A DNA stretch of 64,000 nucleotides, taken from Bin5 sp965218625. Its GTDB lineage: Bacteria; Chloroflexota; Anaerolineae; Caldilineales; Caldilineaceae. Below the pieces are notes generated by a model, which did no database searches, was not told the DNA's origin, and saw only the letters and a list, made by a program, of their open reading frames with translations. Where the stretch lies: NCBI GenBank assembly GCA_965218625.1, contig CBDCLG010000020.1, positions 434,001 through 498,000 of the forward strand. Direction: 5' to 3'. Made by a program: the position numbers and the translations under genes. Position 1 is the stretch's first letter. The number at the start of each line of letters is the position of its first letter. Below are positions 61,861 to 64,000 of the stretch, one piece after another.

Positions 61861-63501
61861 ATGCGCATGACCGGCGGTGAAGCAGTCGTTCGTTCGCTGA
61901 CGGCACACGGTGTCGACACGGTATTCGGCATACCAGGCACGCACAATCTGGCGATCTACGATGCGCTGCGCCACAGCGGCGGCATCCGCCACATTCTTGC
62001 CCGCCATGAGCAGGGCGCGGCCTTCATGGCTGACGGCTACGCGCGCGCCAGCGGGAAAATCGGCGTTTGCATCTGCACGACGGGTCCGGCCGCGCTCAAC
62101 ACACTGGCCTCGCTGGGAACGGCCTATAGCGATTCGTCCCCCGTTCTCTGCATCGCCAGCCAGATCCCTGCGGCGGGAATCGGGCTCGACAAGGGGTATC
62201 TGCACGAGTGTCATGACCAGCTGGGTAGCTTCACGCCGGTGACGAAGTGGCGGGCACGCGCCGAGACCGTGGAGGCGATCCCCGAAACGATGCGAGAGGC
62301 CTTTGCCCAGATGCTGACCGGTCGCCCGCGGCCGACCGCCGTAGAGATTCCCTGCGACACCCTGGACGATCGCGGCGAGATATCACTTCCCGCGGCTGCG
62401 ACACTGCAGCGTCTCGCCCCCGATCCGGGACAGATTGAGCAGGCTGCGCGGCTGCTGCGTGATGCGCAGCAGCCGGTCATTTGGGCGGGCGGCGGCGCAA
62501 TCGGCAGCGGCGCCAGCGCCGAACTGCTTCAACTGGCCGAACGCTTGCAGGCCCCAGTCTTCACGACGGTGCTGGGCAAGGGCGTTCTGCCCGAGGACCA
62601 TCCGCTTGCCGCCGGAAACGCGCTCCTGTACCCCGACGCGCAAGCCTTTCTGGCCGAATGCGACCTCATGCTGGCGGTAGGCACACGCTTCACCGAGGAA
62701 GAGACCGACCGCTGGGCACTTCAGCTGCCCGACTGTCTGATCCACATCGACATCGACCAGGAGGAGATCGACCGCAACTATCCGTCGACGGTCGGTCTCG
62801 TCGGAGATGCACGCACTGCGCTGCAGCAGATCAACGCGTGTTTGCAGGATGTGAGCAGGCAGGCAAGTGGCTTGGCAACCGATATCGCCGATCTAAGGCA
62901 GAAGATCTGGCGCTCCTGCCAGGCGCGCGCGCCCGAAGGCGCGGAGCTCGTCCACACGCTGCGTTCCGCCCTGCCGCGCGAGGCGATTCTCGTGAGCGAC
63001 CTGACGGTTGCGGCCTACTGGTGCCGGCGCCTGATCGACATCTACGAACCGCGCACATTCATCTATCCCTGGGGATTCTGCACGCTGGGCTTCGGCCTGC
63101 CGGCCGCGATCGGCGCGAAGGTTGCGCGACCGGATCGCCCGGTGGTCGTCCTGTGCGGCGACGGCGGCTTCATGTTCAACTGTCAGGAGCTGGCCGCGGC
63201 GGTGCAATACGACCTGCCGCTCGTGGTGCTGGTCTTCAACGACAGCGCGTACGGCGTGCTGCGGCCGCAACAAGAGGTGCGTTACGGGGCCGCGCACGAG
63301 GTCGACGTTGTGAATCCCGACTTCATGGCTTTGGCGGGCGCGTTCGGCGTTGAGGGCTGCCGCGTGGACTCGATCGAACAGCTCGGCCCGGCAGTTTCCA
63401 AGGCGATCGAAGCAGATAGGACAGCCCTGATCGAGCTTCCCGGCACCCTGCCCTGGCCAATGATGGACCCGTCGGCGCGCATGTTCGAGACGGAGCAATG
63501 A
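61861..63501 (+). CDS. TPP-dependent enzyme, acetolactate synthase/benzoylformate decarboxylase-like
   Basis: A 546-residue thiamine diphosphate enzyme. VFGIPGTHNLAIYDAL and E50 in ARHEQGAAFMADGYAR are in the N-terminal domain. A central domain has VIWAGGGAIGSGA. The C-terminal Mg-TPP motif runs from CGDGGFMFNCQEL to VFNDSAYG. It is closer to the typical acetolactate synthase pattern than 21103-22743 is, but no ilvN-like subunit is near. The stop TGA overlaps the ATG of the next gene, so it is coupled to a MocA oxidoreductase. A catabolic decarboxylase is as likely as branched-chain biosynthesis. Confidence 0.87.
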   Translation: MRMTGGEAVVRSLTAHGVDTVFGIPGTHNLAIYDALRHSGGIRHILARHEQGAAFMADGYARASGKIGVCICTTGPAALNTLASLGTAYSDSSPVLCIASQIPAAGIGLDKGYLHECHDQLGSFTPVTKWRARAETVEAIPETMREAFAQMLTGRPRPTAVEIPCDTLDDRGEISLPAAATLQRLAPDPGQIEQAARLLRDAQQPVIWAGGGAIGSGASAELLQLAERLQAPVFTTVLGKGVLPEDHPLAAGNALLYPDAQAFLAECDLMLAVGTRFTEEETDRWALQLPDCLIHIDIDQEEIDRNYPSTVGLVGDARTALQQINACLQDVSRQASGLATDIADLRQKIWRSCQARAPEGAELVHTLRSALPREAILVSDLTVAAYWCRRLIDIYEPRTFIYPWGFCTLGFGLPAAIGAKVARPDRPVVVLCGDGGFMFNCQELAAAVQYDLPLVVLVFNDSAYGVLRPQQEVRYGAAHEVDVVNPDFMALAGAFGVEGCRVDSIEQLGPAVSKAIEADRTALIELPGTLPWPMMDPSARMFETEQ

Positions 63502-64000
63502 GCAAGCTGCGCGTTGGCTTCATCGGCGCCGGCGCCATCACCGACCTTCACTACCTCGGCTACAAGGACAACCCCACTGCCGAGCTTCACGCCATCTGCG
63601 ACGTCGACGAGGACCTTCTCACGAGCCGCGCCTCGGACTGGGGGATAAGAAAAACTTTCACCGACTACCGGCAGCTCCTGGCCGACCCCGAAATCGACGC
63701 GGTAGAGGTGATCACGCCCCACCACCTCCACGCAGAAATGGGCATCGCCGCACTCGAGGCAGGCAAACACGTTTCAATACAGAAGCCGATGGCGATCACC
63801 GTTGCCGAGTGCGATGCCCTCATCGCAAAGGCGCGGCGCGCGGGCAAACAGATGCGCGTTTTCGAAAATTTCCGCTTCTATCCCCCCCTGGTGAAGGCGA
63901 AAGAGCTGCTCGACGCCGGCGAAGTCGGCGAGCCCCTCTCGATACGCATCAAGTGCGTTCAGGGCACCTCCGGCGCGGATTGGCAGATACCCTACCGCCG
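63498..64000 (+). CDS. Gfo/Idh/MocA family oxidoreductase (partial, cut by window end)
   Basis: The N-terminal 167 codons of an NAD(P)-dependent oxidoreductase. The Rossmann loop GFIGAGAITDLHYL (residues about 7-20), AICDVDEDLL, VEVITPHHLHAEM and the KPM motif IQKPMAIT near residue 95 identify the family. It overlaps the TPP enzyme gene by four bases (ATGA). The C-terminal substrate domain lies beyond the window. Confidence 0.88.
   Translation, partial: MSKLRVGFIGAGAITDLHYLGYKDNPTAELHAICDVDEDLLTSRASDWGIRKTFTDYRQLLADPEIDAVEVITPHHLHAEMGIAALEAGKHVSIQKPMAITVAECDALIAKARRAGKQMRVFENFRFYPPLVKAKELLDAGEVGEPLSIRIKCVQGTSGADWQIPYR

Noticed and set aside
61861..63501. Housekeeping acetolactate synthase (ilvB)
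   Set aside because: No regulatory subunit or other branched-chain biosynthesis gene is adjacent, and the gene is coupled to a MocA oxidoreductase, so the symbol was not assigned.
1..64000. tRNA, rRNA or CRISPR arrays
   Set aside because: No cloverleaf with the conserved T-loop, no rRNA segment and no regularly spaced direct repeats were seen by reading both strands.

Overview
The window is a GC-rich bacterial segment dense in catabolic genes, with no rRNA, tRNA, CRISPR array or core housekeeping gene visible. Most solute-binding proteins are twin-arginine lipoproteins with R-R-[DE]-F-L followed by an alanine-rich stretch and a lipobox. This style, together with many sugar ABC permeases, family 4 glycosidases, Gfo/Idh/MocA oxidoreductases and phytanoyl-CoA dioxygenase (PhyH) paralogs, resembles Chloroflexota, in particular Caldilinea-like lineages including marine and sponge-associated ones. 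That placement is inferred from gene style only.

Layout. (1) 36-8838, plus strand: a sugar ABC operon (binding protein, two permeases, pentapeptide-repeat lipoprotein, a second copy of the MalG-type permease, a PhyH protein), then a GH32-like protein behind its own candidate promoter. A dead IS5-family element (1724-2917, with inverted repeats and a CTAG duplication) sits between the binding protein and its permeases. (2) 9066-22743, plus: a second ABC operon that continues into PhyH, GH4, PhyH, HpcH/HpaI aldolase, Gfo/Idh/MocA oxidoreductase, IolD-like hydrolase, HD protein and another TPP enzyme. (3) 22740-27620: a PhyH gene (minus), then an isomerase-like protein, a medium-chain dehydrogenase and a GH4 enzyme (plus). 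(4) 27694-34779, minus: a third ABC operon with two near-identical binding proteins flanking a PhyH gene, two permeases and a GH4 enzyme. (5) 35212-36071: a VanZ-like gene beside a truncated MalG remnant. (6) 36251-41548, plus: aldolase, an AtuA-like protein with reversed domain order, and three consecutive PhyH genes. (7) 41626-43584: a frameshifted GyrI-like gene and an enolase-superfamily dehydratase. (8) 43606-49824, minus: a complete ABC operon with the only sugar-type ATPase of the window, plus a ScyD/ScyE-like lipoprotein. (9) 50145-64000: mixed single genes (FAH hydrolase, epimerase, flavin reductase, GH172-like protein, remnant of a peptide transporter, cupin, MocA oxidoreductase, nitrilase-like protein, FprA-type reductase, family 5 binding protein, TPP enzyme and a partial MocA oxidoreductase).

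How it fits together. Four sugar importers, probably sharing one ATPase, would bring in oligosaccharides, glycosides or polyols. GH4, GH32-like and GH172-like enzymes would cleave them, and MocA oxidoreductases, IolD-like and other TPP enzymes, aldolases and a dehydratase would degrade the products. The recurring oddity is eight PhyH-type Fe(II)/2-oxoglutarate oxygenase genes, several embedded in these operons. Six have the usual H-x-D motif. Two paralogs have H-S-G at the apparent position, a substitution known from 2-oxoglutarate-dependent halogenases. Tandem duplication, deletion scars and frameshifts show that the region is being actively remodelled.
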